A stretch of 64,000 bases of DNA from Acidimicrobiia bacterium. GTDB taxonomy: Bacteria > Acidobacteriota > Vicinamibacteria > Vicinamibacterales > CAVVIG01. The translations under genes were made by a program, and so were the position numbers. The first letter of the stretch is position 1. Each line of letters starts with the position of its first letter. The notes below the pieces were generated by a model. It made no database searches and had not been told where the DNA came from. It saw only the letters and a program-made list of their open reading frames with translations. Location: contig VFZL01000011.1 in assembly GCA_016871175.1 (NCBI GenBank), positions 1-64,000 on the forward strand, given 5' to 3'. This document shows, piece by piece, positions 54,581 through 62,684 of the stretch.

Positions 54581-55213
54581 TCAGCGCCGCCGAGCCTCGC
54601 GATAGCCCTGGTCGTACCCGCGCTGGAAGCCGTCGCGGTATTCGCGCTTGTAGAGGTCGCGCGAGCCGTAGCGGTCGTTGTAATCGCGGTCGCCGTCGCG
54701 ATACCGCTTGGCTCGACGCGGATCGTGCGGATCCCCATCTCGGGCGTCGTCGCGGCCCTGTTCGTAGCCATCACGGTAGCCGGTGTCGAACGCGGGCGAC
54801 CCGAATCGGCGGTCGTTGCGGGACCCTGGATACCCGCGGTAGTCGGGATACCGGCCGCCCCAGCGATCATCGCGGCCCGACCCGCGCGCAAACTGCCGAT
54901 ACGCGTCGCCGTACCCGGTGACGAACCCGTCCCGATAGACGCGTCGGTAGGCGTTGCGGTTGCCCCCGTGGTACCCCTGATCGGCATTGCGGTAGTCGCC
55001 ATGCCTCGAGTAGTCGTACGGCCGGCCTCGTCGCGCGTCGTCAGGGCCGTGCTCGAAGCCCTCGCGATAGCCGATGTCGCAGGCCCGATTCTCGACGACC
55101 ACGCGGCCTGTCGGATAGCGATACCACCTGCTCGATGACGCGCAGGCGGGGGTGGTGGTAGCGACGACCCCGGCCAGAACGAGAACCGTAACGTGCGGGT
55201 GCATCTTCAGCAT
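54581..55213 (-). CDS. Exported Tyr/Gly/Asp/Arg-rich repeat protein
   Basis: ATG 55213 opens a 210-residue protein with a signal ending near TTPACAS (a possible lipoprotein). The mature part is dominated by Arg, Asp, Gly and Tyr and contains four imperfect repeats of the form GYREGFEHGPDDARRG, VYRDGFVTGYGDAY, GYRDGYEQGRDDARDG and EYRDGFQRGYDQGY, each followed by basic-aromatic linkers. Such YxxGxxxGxxDA repeats occur in uncharacterised envelope proteins. It ends 3 bp from the convergent DUF1552 gene. Function unknown; surface adhesion or polymer binding would fit the composition. Confidence 0.7.
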   Translation of the reverse strand: MLKMHPHVTVLVLAGVVATTTPACASSSRWYRYPTGRVVVENRACDIGYREGFEHGPDDARRGRPYDYSRHGDYRNADQGYHGGNRNAYRRVYRDGFVTGYGDAYRQFARGSGRDDRWGGRYPDYRGYPGSRNDRRFGSPAFDTGYRDGYEQGRDDARDGDPHDPRRAKRYRDGDRDYNDRYGSRDLYKREYRDGFQRGYDQGYREARRR

Positions 55214-55349
55214 GAGCGATTCCTTGAGCTGCCTGCGCCGCAGCGCCCTGCATTGGGGTGGTTCAATCGAGATGCGACGCGGGATCGGCCCGTTTCCTGG
55301 CATTTCCGGCAGATCACGACGCCCGAGCTGAGCCGCACGGAACCGCGCT

Positions 55350-55374
55350 GTCCCCTGCACAGGGCAGAGGGGAC
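55350..55374. promoter_or_regulatory. Palindromic element between divergent genes
   Basis: GTCCCCT (55350-55356) and AGGGGAC (55368-55374) are perfect inverse arms around an 11-nt loop that contains a smaller CCCTGCACAGGG palindrome. It lies between two divergent genes (starts at 55213 and 55444), where an operator would be expected. No regulator gene is adjacent. Confidence 0.3.
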
Positions 55375-55443
55375 CTGACCTCGGTGGAATCAGCTACACT
55401 CACGCGCCAAGAGCCAGAGGGGGACTCCAGGGAGCGTGAAATC

Positions 55444-56584
55444 ATGACGAGGATCGGGAGCATCCAGACGCCGATGGCGGGCGATCGCCGCGTGATCGTG
55501 TTGCTGTGTGTCACGGTGGCGATCGCCATCGCGTTTCAAACAGGTCTTCCCGCGCAGAGCGGTTCGAATCCGTATCGTCCAGTCGACGGGCTTCAGGCCG
55601 GTCAGGGGCCGGGACGGATGGGCGGGCCTTGGGCGAAGCTGCCAGCGGGCCGGAAGATGGGCTCACCTGGCGGCATCGAGATCGATGTCGACGGCGCCCA
55701 CCTGTGGGCCATCATCCGCTGCGGAAACGACGGCACGCCGCTCGGGAGCCAGACGTATTGTGACGGCTCGGACTTGAATCCAATCCTCAAGTTCGATCCG
55801 CAGGGCAACGTGGTGGCGCAGTTCGGAAGCCGGATGTTCTCGTGGCCGCACGGGCTGCACGTTGATCGCGACGGCAATCTTTGGGTGACGGAGGCGGGGA
55901 ACGGACAGAACACGCCCGGCGCACCCAACCCCCCCAAGCCGATCGGCCATCAGGTTTTCAAGTTCTCACCCACAGGGAAGCTCTTGATGACGCTGGGTGA
56001 GGCCGGCGTTCCCGGCAACGACTCTTCGCACTTCAACGCCCCGAGCGATGTCGTTGACCGCTCCAAACGGCGACATTTTCGTTGTCGATGGCCACAACGC
56101 GAACGGCAACAATCGGATCGTGAAGTTCTCCAAGGACGGCACGTTCATCAAGGCGTTCGGCTCGACCGGTTACGGACCGGGCCAGCTCCGTGGACCGCAC
56201 GCGATTGCGATGGACGCCGGCGACCGGCTGTTTGTCGCTGACCGCCAGAACCAGCGCATCGTGATCTTCGACCAGGACGGGAAGTATCTGACGCGTTGGA
56301 CTCAGTTCGGCATGCCGAGCGACATCGCCATCGATGGCAACGGCAAGATCTACGTCGCGGACTCCGAGTCCGACATGAACGAAAACCCTGGCTGGGAGAA
56401 GGGGATCAGGATCGGCGACGTCAAGACCGGGTGGGTGGAGTCCTTCATCCTCGACACAGGCGATAACCCACCCATCACTGCGGGAGGCAGCGGTGCCGAG
56501 GCGGTCACGGTGGACCGCCAGGGTAACGTGTTCGCCGGCGAACCACGACCTCAGCGGGTGATCAAGTACGTGAAGGTCCGCTGA
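55444..56584 (+). pseudogene. Exported NHL-type propeller protein with a +1 frameshift
   Basis: ATG 55444 (GGGAG upstream) starts a protein with a signal segment (VIVLLCVTVAIAIAFQTGLPAQS) and NHL blades (GGIEIDVDGAHLWAI; FSWPHGLHVDRDGNLWVTEAGNG). At about 56054 the frame breaks: reading FNAPSDVV then nonsense, while the other frame continues TAPNGDIFVVDGHN to 56584 (PHAIAMDAGDRLFVADRQNQRI; RPQRVIKYVKV). Removing one T from GTCGTTGACC restores a continuous propeller of about 380 residues. It is related to, but not the same as, the NHL gene at 14.1-15.3 kb, which is also interrupted. Confidence 0.75.
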
Positions 56585-56607
56585 TGCCCGGGAGCTTGGA
56601 CTGCGCG

Positions 56608-57834
56608 CTAGCGCTTCAGGAGACGCCGGGCTTCGTCTGCCGTCTGAGGGTCGTAGTCATCCTCGCAGAGTTCGACGGCTCGCTGTAGCGCCGTCCGCGC
56701 CTCGCTCGAGCGACCGGCAGCGAGGGCCAATTTGCCGAGCTCGAGCTGGGCGCGGCCGTGGTCCCACCCGCGCCCTTCGACCGTCAACGCACGCCGCAAG
56801 TCCGCACTGGCTTCGGGCGCGCGGTCGAGCGCGAGCCGCGCCAGGCCGAGCCGATAGAACCACAGCGCTTCCTCACCGAACATCTTCGGCCGACTGTCGC
56901 CCTTGAACCGCGCGAGCCCTTCGACCAGCACCCGTTCGGCTTCCGCCGCTCGACGCGTGCGGAGGAGCGTAGAGCCCGTTTCGAGCCACAGCAGCCGGTT
57001 GGCAGGATACCGGTCGCGCAGAACAGCCATCATCGCCAGCGCATCGTCGAAGCGACGTTCTCGGCTGTACATCAACACCAGCGCGAGCCGCGCATCGGTC
57101 TGACTGTCGCTGACATGATTGGCTGCACCCTCGACGAGTTGGACGCCCCGGCGCGCATCCCCGCCGAAGCCCACGGCGTAGGCCATCACCCGCATCGGCA
57201 TCGACAGGCCTGAGACGAGGTACCGATACAAGCCGACGATCAGGCCCGCTTCCCGGCGGCTGGGATCGAGTGCCAGCACGCGTTCGTGCGCGTCGAAGGC
57301 CGCGCGAGCCGAGCGAAACGCGCCGACGAAGCGACCGTCGATCGTGGCCGCGTAGGAGGCACGCAGCCCCACCGAGGCGCCGTGCTCGTAGATCGAGTCC
57401 ACGTTGTTTGGCTGTCGGTCCAATCGCGCCCGTGCGAGGGTCGCGCCTGACTCGACGGCATCGCGGAAGCCCGACGCGAGCGCCAGCGGAACAGAAGCGG
57501 CCTTGACGGTCGGGCCACTGACGCGTCCGAAGAAGCTGTCGATCGTGATGGTGCCTCGGCGGTAGGCGATCTGTGCCCAGAGCGCCGTCGCGAGCCCACG
57601 GTACGCGGCCGAGTCGTTCGGATCCGCAGCCACCGCGGCACGAAACAGCCGTTCGGCAGGCTCGAGATCCACGTTGTAGAGTCGGGCGCTTGCGTCCGCG
57701 ATCAGCCGTTTGGACTGCTCGTTCGCAGACACCGGCTGCAGCGCCCACACGAGCACCAGGACCGTGGCGACGGCCAGTCGGCGCGCGGCGCTAGAGTGCC
57801 TCGACCGCGCCCAGCGCAGCGTCCGCGTGTCCAT
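56608..57834 (-). CDS. Exported tetratricopeptide-repeat protein
   Basis: A start at ATG 57834 (AAGG just upstream; ATG 57846 is an alternative) gives about 408 residues with a signal peptide (LAVATVLVLVWALQPVSAN). TPR-like helices follow: YNVDLEPAERLFRAAVAADPNDSAAYRGLATALW, LALVLMYSRERRFDDALAMMAVLRDRYP, AQLELGKLALAAGRSSEARTALQRAVELCEDD. The middle FVGAFRSARAAFDAHERVLALDPSRREAGLIVGLYRYLVS is typical of acidobacterial TPR proteins of unknown role. It overlaps the end of the peroxiredoxin gene by about 44 nt in the same direction, so both are probably co-transcribed. Confidence 0.7.
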   Translation of the reverse strand: MDTRTLRWARSRHSSAARRLAVATVLVLVWALQPVSANEQSKRLIADASARLYNVDLEPAERLFRAAVAADPNDSAAYRGLATALWAQIAYRRGTITIDSFFGRVSGPTVKAASVPLALASGFRDAVESGATLARARLDRQPNNVDSIYEHGASVGLRASYAATIDGRFVGAFRSARAAFDAHERVLALDPSRREAGLIVGLYRYLVSGLSMPMRVMAYAVGFGGDARRGVQLVEGAANHVSDSQTDARLALVLMYSRERRFDDALAMMAVLRDRYPANRLLWLETGSTLLRTRRAAEAERVLVEGLARFKGDSRPKMFGEEALWFYRLGLARLALDRAPEASADLRRALTVEGRGWDHGRAQLELGKLALAAGRSSEARTALQRAVELCEDDYDPQTADEARRLLKR

Positions 57835-58258
57835 CCACCTTGACATTGTCCCAGCGGCGCGCCACTTTTCCATCAGCGTCGATGAGGTATGTCGTCCGCG
57901 CGATTCCCATGAAGCTGCGCCCGTAGAGCGACCGTTTTTGCCACACCCCGTACTTCTCCGCAACCTCGTGATCGACATCCGCCAGCAGCGGAAAGGTCAG
58001 GTCGTGCTTCGTCGCGAATCTCCTCTTGCTCGCTTCGTCCAGGATGCTCACGCCGAATATCCCGGCTTTGCTCTTCCTGAGCCGCGACAGCGTGTCCTGG
58101 AACGCGCAAGCCTCCTTCGTGCACCCGGGGGTATCGTCTTTCGGGTAGAAATACAGCACGACGGGGTGCCCCACATAGTCAGTCAGCCTGTGAACCTTGC
58201 CGTCCTGGTCTCTCAACGTGAACGTCGGTGCCTTGCGTCCGGGCTCGATGAGCGCCAC
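57791..58258 (-). CDS. bcp: Thioredoxin-dependent peroxiredoxin, Bcp/PrxQ type
   Basis: A 155-residue peroxiredoxin. The active site PGCTKEAC carries the peroxidatic Cys46 and the resolving Cys51 five residues later, the Bcp/PrxQ pattern. Other marks are VVLYFYPKDDTPGCT, FGVSILDEASKRRFATKHDLTFPLLAD and RTTYLIDADGKVARRW. It reduces hydroperoxides with thioredoxin in the cytoplasm. It is divergent from the proline-racemase homologue, with 50 bp between the starts. Confidence 0.9.
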   Translation of the reverse strand: MALIEPGRKAPTFTLRDQDGKVHRLTDYVGHPVVLYFYPKDDTPGCTKEACAFQDTLSRLRKSKAGIFGVSILDEASKRRFATKHDLTFPLLADVDHEVAEKYGVWQKRSLYGRSFMGIARTTYLIDADGKVARRWDNVKVDGHADAALGAVEAL

Positions 58259-58308
58259 GGTTGCCTCCTCTGACGACGGCCGTCACTGCCCCAGTGAGGA
58301 CTATCTTA

Positions 58309-59373
58309 ATGAACGAAACCTGTACCGTCGATGCGCACGCCGGCGGCACGCCCGTGCGACTCATCACTGCGGGGGCACCCGCGCCGCGCGGTCGCGGGAT
58401 GCGCGAGAAGACGGAGTGGATGGCGCGCCGAGCAGACCACGTGCGGCGCGCCCTGATGCTCGAGCCCCGCGGCCACCGAGACATGACAGGGGTGATGTTG
58501 ACCGAGCCTGTCTCGCCGGGTTCGCACGCCGGGCTGATCTTCATGCATGCGGATGGGTACGCGTCGATGGCCGGTCATGCCATCATCGCCACGACGCTGC
58601 TCGCAGTCTCGCGCGGCCTGATCGTACCGGGCGGTGACGGGCGCTCCCTCACCTACGATACGGTCGCCGGTCGGATTCCAGCCCGGATCATCGACGATGC
58701 CGTGAAGGGCGGAGCATCTGGTCCAGCCCGCTCGGATGTCGAAGCCTCGGCCGTTTCGGCGCTTGGTGCTCGTGTGTCGTTCACTAACGTGCCCTCGTTC
58801 GTCCTGGCCGGCGGGCTCTCGATCAAGGCCAGCGGTCGCCAGGTCAGGGCCGACGTGGCGTTCGGAGGCGCCTTCTACGCCATCGTCGACGCCGAGTCCC
58901 TGGGCCTCTCGGCGGGGTACGAGCACCTCGGTGTGCTGCGTCAGTTCAGTCGCGAAATTGTCCAGGCGATCGAATCGGTCGTCGATGTCACGCACCCGCT
59001 CGATCATCGAGTCACCGGGCTCGCGGGGACGATGTTCACGGCGCCGGCGACAGGTGCGAACGCCCATCTCCGCAACGTGACCGTGCTCGCCACCGGCGGC
59101 GCCGGCCGCGCCGCATCCGGCACAGGCCTGTCCGCCATCTTGGCGGTGCTCGACGCGATGGGCGTGATGACCGAGGAGGAACCCTTCGCCCTAGAGGGCC
59201 TGTCCGGTGAGCGGCTGACCGGACGCATTGCGAGCCGGACGATGGTGGGCGACCTGCCGGCGGTGACTCCGGAGATTGAAGGGTCGGCATGGGTCACGGG
59301 CGAGCACCGCTTCGTGGCCGCCCACGACGACCCCTTCTCTCGTGGGTTCGAGACTACTGCGCGCTCGACTTGA
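58309..59373 (+). CDS. Proline racemase/hydroxyproline epimerase-fold protein lacking both catalytic cysteines
   Basis: ATG 58309 has GAGG upstream and fits the family start (CTVDAHAGGTPVRLI). The 354-residue protein keeps the fold motifs FMHADGYASMAGHAII, FGGAFYAIVDAESLGL and RAASGTGLSAILAVLDAMG. In racemases and epimerases the first and last of these contain Cys (MCGH and SPCGTG). Here they are Ala88 and Ser270. Trans-3-hydroxyproline dehydratases keep the first cysteine and change the second, so this protein fits neither class. It may be a binding protein or catalyse a different reaction. Its end overlaps the convergent lipoprotein gene by about 20 bp. Confidence 0.8.
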   Translation: MNETCTVDAHAGGTPVRLITAGAPAPRGRGMREKTEWMARRADHVRRALMLEPRGHRDMTGVMLTEPVSPGSHAGLIFMHADGYASMAGHAIIATTLLAVSRGLIVPGGDGRSLTYDTVAGRIPARIIDDAVKGGASGPARSDVEASAVSALGARVSFTNVPSFVLAGGLSIKASGRQVRADVAFGGAFYAIVDAESLGLSAGYEHLGVLRQFSREIVQAIESVVDVTHPLDHRVTGLAGTMFTAPATGANAHLRNVTVLATGGAGRAASGTGLSAILAVLDAMGVMTEEEPFALEGLSGERLTGRIASRTMVGDLPAVTPEIEGSAWVTGEHRFVAAHDDPFSRGFETTARST

Positions 59374-60037
59374 GGCCGCCGAGCTTCTTCAAGTCGACAG
59401 CTGCAGCAAGCTGATGGAGCACCTTCACGCCCTCGACGTTGCGACCGTCGATCTCGACGACGAATCGTTTGTCGACGATGGCGGTGAGCGTCCCATCTTT
59501 GCCTTCGGTGTCCTACTTCTCCCAGCCCGGGAACTCGCCCACCTTCACCGCTTTCTCGTAGCCTCGTTCCGTTTCTTTTTCGTAACCGGCTGTCAGAAAC
59601 ATGGCAAACGGTGCGATGAGCATCTGGTTCAGTGCCGAGTCTGTGATCTTTAGCTCGAGCTCAGATTCGCCCTTCGTGTACCGTACCTCCGCCTGGGAGA
59701 AATTGACCGGGCTCGACATCCGCTCGCCAGTCGGCTTGCTGCGCTCCCAGTCGCCGAACGACTCAGGGAACACGGACATGAGGTCGCGGAAACCCACCGG
59801 ATCCACCGGCTTGGCGTTCGGATCTGCACCAGCGAGCGCTCCAAAGCCCTTCGCCATGGATTCGAGGCCTTTGGCGAACTGTTGACCGTCTACGCCGGCG
59901 CCCTCCGCGGCCTTTTCCAGCTCCTTCGCGCCCTGCTCGAACTGCTTGACCGCTTCGTCCTGTGGACTCGAGCCTCCGCATGCGACCAGGACTACCGATA
60001 CTGCGACGGCCAAGGCCGCCTTACACTCGCGAACCAT
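59354..60037 (-). pseudogene. Lipoprotein gene interrupted by an in-frame TAG
   Basis: ATG 60037 (GGAGGA upstream) gives a lipoprotein signal (AVAVSVVLVACGGS, cysteine at about residue 20) and a helical, acidic region (EQGAKELEKAAEGAGVDGQQ), followed by DLMSVFPESFGDWERSKPTGE and EVRYTKGESELELKITDS. A TAG at 59513-59515 follows EFPGWEK, but the same frame continues with DTEGKDGTLTAIVDKRFVVEIDGRNVEG to a second TAG at 59354. A Tyr codon changed to TAG is the simplest explanation. The truncated product loses about 50 residues and may still be made. No known family is recognised. Confidence 0.7.
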
Positions 60038-60080
60038 GATTCCTCCAATTGCATCTCGGACGTAGTGACACTCGGGTGCG

Positions 60081-60401
60081 TCACGTTTCGACGAACGTCT
60101 TGGCAAGCCGACTCAGTAGGTCGACGAGTGTTTCGTTCTCGAGCGCGAATGCCTTTCGATCAGCCGACCACGAGAGTTTGTAGCTGCGCGCCATGGCCGA
60201 CACCCAGATCTGGCGAACAGGCGCGTTCGGGGACACGACGAATTTCTCGTCTGAGGGCTCTTCGAACACCAAGTCGAGCACCCCGTCGTGCAGCTCCACT
60301 TCGAACCCCTCCGCGTCGGCAAGTGGCAGCAGGGCGCGGCGGGTTTCGTTGATGGCCTCGTCGCTCAGCACGCGGAACTCCTGTTCGGTGAGAGTGGACA
60401 T
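60081..60401 (-). CDS. cyaY: Frataxin-like protein CyaY
   Basis: A 106-residue protein with the frataxin alpha-beta sandwich: N-terminal acidic helix (LTEQEFRVLSDEAINETRRALLPL), strands VELHDGVLDLVFEEPSDEKFVVSPNAPVRQIWVSAM, then YKLSWSADRKAFALEN and a C-terminal helix. The acidic helix 1 and PVRQIWVSA strand are the family signature. CyaY binds iron and modulates the Isc cysteine desulfurase; no isc genes are in the window. It lies between the lipoprotein and VWA genes on the same strand. Confidence 0.82.
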   Translation of the reverse strand: MSTLTEQEFRVLSDEAINETRRALLPLADAEGFEVELHDGVLDLVFEEPSDEKFVVSPNAPVRQIWVSAMARSYKLSWSADRKAFALENETLVDLLSRLAKTFVET

Positions 60402-60441
60402 GGATACACCGCGCTACGGCCTGGGTGAGAACGCGCCAGCC

Positions 60442-61401
60442 TTACTGGCCCGTGGGTCGCGCACTATCGGGCGCCGCGAGGTAGCTGCGGCGCGCGCGTG
60501 CGTAGTGCCATGGCTTCTTGACTCGCGTCGCCAGCTTGTGGATCTTGCCGTCCAGCTGTTTCGGCTCGAACGCGAGCACGTATTGACTGTGCAGCTCTTG
60601 AGCGACCTTCGTGAACGTGGAGGCCAGCTCCGAGTCTGCCTGAATCTCGAAGTAGCCGCCACCGGTCTCCTCGGCGAGCCGCTTCAGGCCGCCATCGGGT
60701 TTGGTTCGGACGTTGCGCAAACCGTCGAAGTAGTTGCTCTCCAAACCAATAGCGTAAACCATCACCTCTTCTGCGCGCGCTCGCTCGACGACCTGGCCGA
60801 GACGCGTTCGACTACCGGCGTCAGCTCCGTCCGTGAACACGAGGACGATGCGTCGGCCGTCCAGTCCCTTGAGCTCGTCGAGTCCCACGCCCAATGCGTC
60901 CCACAGGCGTGTACCGTTGCCGAAGTCGAGGTCCTTGATATCCGAGATCAGGTGATCGCGATTGCTCGTGAACTCCTGGCTGACCTCGATCTTGTCGTTG
61001 AAGGCGCCAACCTTCGCCTTGTCGTCCGGTAGGAGACGCAAGACGAACTGCTCGGCCGCCTGCTGAAGGAGCTTGATGCTGCCTGTTACGCTCAGGCTGG
61101 TATCGAGCAGAACGACCACCGAAATGGGTTGGATCTTGTTGTCGAAGAGGATGATCTCCTGTGCCTTCTCGTTGTCGAAGACGTCGAAGTCCTCCTTGAC
61201 GAGGTCGGGCGCCAGGCGGCCATTGCCATCGAACACAGTGGCGAAGATCGAGACGACGCGCGTGGTGGCCCTAAAGGTGGGCTGCGCGGGCAGCAGCGCC
61301 GGCAGGGCTGCCAGCACTCCTGCCGTGGTCATCAAGATGACGAGCGTCCGCGCCCGCCGGGTAGATCCACAACGTCGACGGACGAAAGCGGCAACTCGCA
61401 T
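60442..61401 (-). CDS. Exported von Willebrand factor A-domain protein (acidobacterial type)
   Basis: A 319-residue protein with a signal peptide (GVLAALPALLPAQPT). An N-terminal strand-rich part of the acidobacterial VWA family (RATTRVVSIFATVFDGNGRLAPDLVKEDFDVFDN) precedes a VWA domain with a MIDAS motif DTSLSVTGS, GNGTRLWDAL (Thr ligand) and VLVFTDGADAGS (Asp ligand). VWA domains bind a divalent metal and partner proteins outside the membrane. The sequence ends with LHSQYVLAFEPKQLDGKIHKLATRV. No partner is apparent. Confidence 0.82.
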   Translation of the reverse strand: MRVAAFVRRRCGSTRRARTLVILMTTAGVLAALPALLPAQPTFRATTRVVSIFATVFDGNGRLAPDLVKEDFDVFDNEKAQEIILFDNKIQPISVVVLLDTSLSVTGSIKLLQQAAEQFVLRLLPDDKAKVGAFNDKIEVSQEFTSNRDHLISDIKDLDFGNGTRLWDALGVGLDELKGLDGRRIVLVFTDGADAGSRTRLGQVVERARAEEVMVYAIGLESNYFDGLRNVRTKPDGGLKRLAEETGGGYFEIQADSELASTFTKVAQELHSQYVLAFEPKQLDGKIHKLATRVKKPWHYARARRSYLAAPDSARPTGQ

Positions 61402-61509
61402 GAATCCAGATTACAGCAACGTGCGGACAGACCGTACTCTCCCCAAGCGGATCTCCTCTCGCCGTGCCCAGCAGGTGCGTTCAGGACCGAATCCGGTACA
61501 ATTTGCCCG

Positions 61510-61941
61510 GTGAGCGCAAAGCCACCCGTGGTCGTCAACCTGTCATGGGAAGGCGACTTGCGGTTTCGCGCCGATCTCCAGGGCCCGACCGCTGCGCCCG
61601 CGCCGCCGCCCCTCGTGTTTGATAGCGCCGGTCAGGCGGGACCTTCGCCGGTGGGGGCGTTGGCGGGCGCTCTCGCCGCCTGTATGGCGATCGACCTTGC
61701 GTTGATCCTGACGAGAGGCCGCCATCCCCTCCGGGACATTCAAGCCCGGCTCGAGGCGGCCCGAGCGGATGCCGAACCACGTCGTCTCGTGAGTGCGACG
61801 CTGCATTTCCGCGTTCTTGGCGATGTTCCCCCGAGCGCCGTCAAGCGGGCCATTGAACTGTCGCGCGAGAAGTACTGCTCGGTTTGGCACTCGCTGCGGC
61901 CCGACATCGAGTTCCAGGTGACATTTGAGCTCGCACAGTAG
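61510..61941 (+). CDS. OsmC-family peroxidase/redox protein
   Basis: A GTG start at 61510 (VSAKPPVVVNLSWEGDLRF) is preferred; the track ORF starts far upstream in antisense sequence. The 143-residue product has the OsmC/Ohr/YhfA fold: LVFDSAGQAGPSPVGALAGALAACMAIDLALIL, with Cys in the central helix, and EKYCSVWHSL with the second conserved Cys. Two redox-active cysteines reduce organic hydroperoxides in this family. No OsmC-type regulator is adjacent. Confidence 0.78.
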   Translation: MSAKPPVVVNLSWEGDLRFRADLQGPTAAPAPPPLVFDSAGQAGPSPVGALAGALAACMAIDLALILTRGRHPLRDIQARLEAARADAEPRRLVSATLHFRVLGDVPPSAVKRAIELSREKYCSVWHSLRPDIEFQVTFELAQ

Positions 61942-61947
61942 CGATCC

Positions 61948-62564
61948 GTCACGCTACCGAACGACACCGCGGACCGCTCGTCCCGGCTTGCCTCGATCGA
62001 CTGGCTTCCCGGACTGGCTGTGCTGATCATGATCCAACGCATGTCACTGATGCCTGAACGGCGCCCGTCGAACGGACCACCGTGGCATTCCGCTACCTGA
62101 CCGTTCTTGGCGGATTCGCCGCTCCGCTGTTCTTGTGCTCGCCGGCGTGTCCTTGGTGTTCTCCGGTGAATCCATCGTGCTGCCAAACCCGTGGCCGTCG
62201 CTGATGAGTCTGAGGGCGAACGGTCGAACTGCCCAGGTGGCGGTACTTTCAAGGATGAGCTTGGTTCTGCCGCTGGCCGGCACGGCCGTACTCGGTCTGG
62301 GCCTCGTGACCGGCTACATGCCTCGCTGTCCTGCGCAAGCTCGGACGAGCCTCTCGGCTCGTCTACTGGATTCATGTCCAGCTCGCCTACGGCTGGCTAG
62401 CGTCGCCGCTGCATAAAGAGCTCAATTTGAGTCAGTTGGCGGCGGCGTACGTGATCTTCTGTTTGGCGATGTACCACATCATTCCGATGCGGGACCGGCT
62501 CCGATCCACCTGGCTCCCTCAGCGACGCCTCGACTCGGATCGGCCCCGCGATGCCTCGGCATAA
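61948..62564 (+). pseudogene. Decayed DUF1624/heparan-alpha-glucosaminide acetyltransferase-like membrane protein
   Basis: Three pieces of one family are left in different frames: RLASIDWLPGLAVLIMIQ (N-terminus), then VAFRYLTVLGGFAAPLFL and LAGVSLVFSGE, and the C-terminal part ARLVYWIHVQLAYGWLASPLHKELNLSQL...AYVIFCLAMYHIIPM ending at TAA 62562-62564. Intact relatives have about 380 residues with some ten helices that acetylate a polysaccharide; here most of the middle is deleted and several frameshifts occurred. Confidence 0.65.
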
Positions 62565-62684
62565 GACCTCCCCCGAAAAGGTCATCCGGCAGAAAACGAT
62601 TGAGATGGCCGCTGGACGGCCGCTACAATCGCCCGCGCCTCTCAAGAAGGCAGGCCCTCCCGGCCGATCGGCGAAAGTGCACCC

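Noticed and set aside
55561-55571. GGTTCGAATCC, identical to a tRNA T-arm core
   Set aside because: It lies inside the NHL protein coding frame (SGSNPY) and no acceptor stem, anticodon arm or D arm can be built around it.
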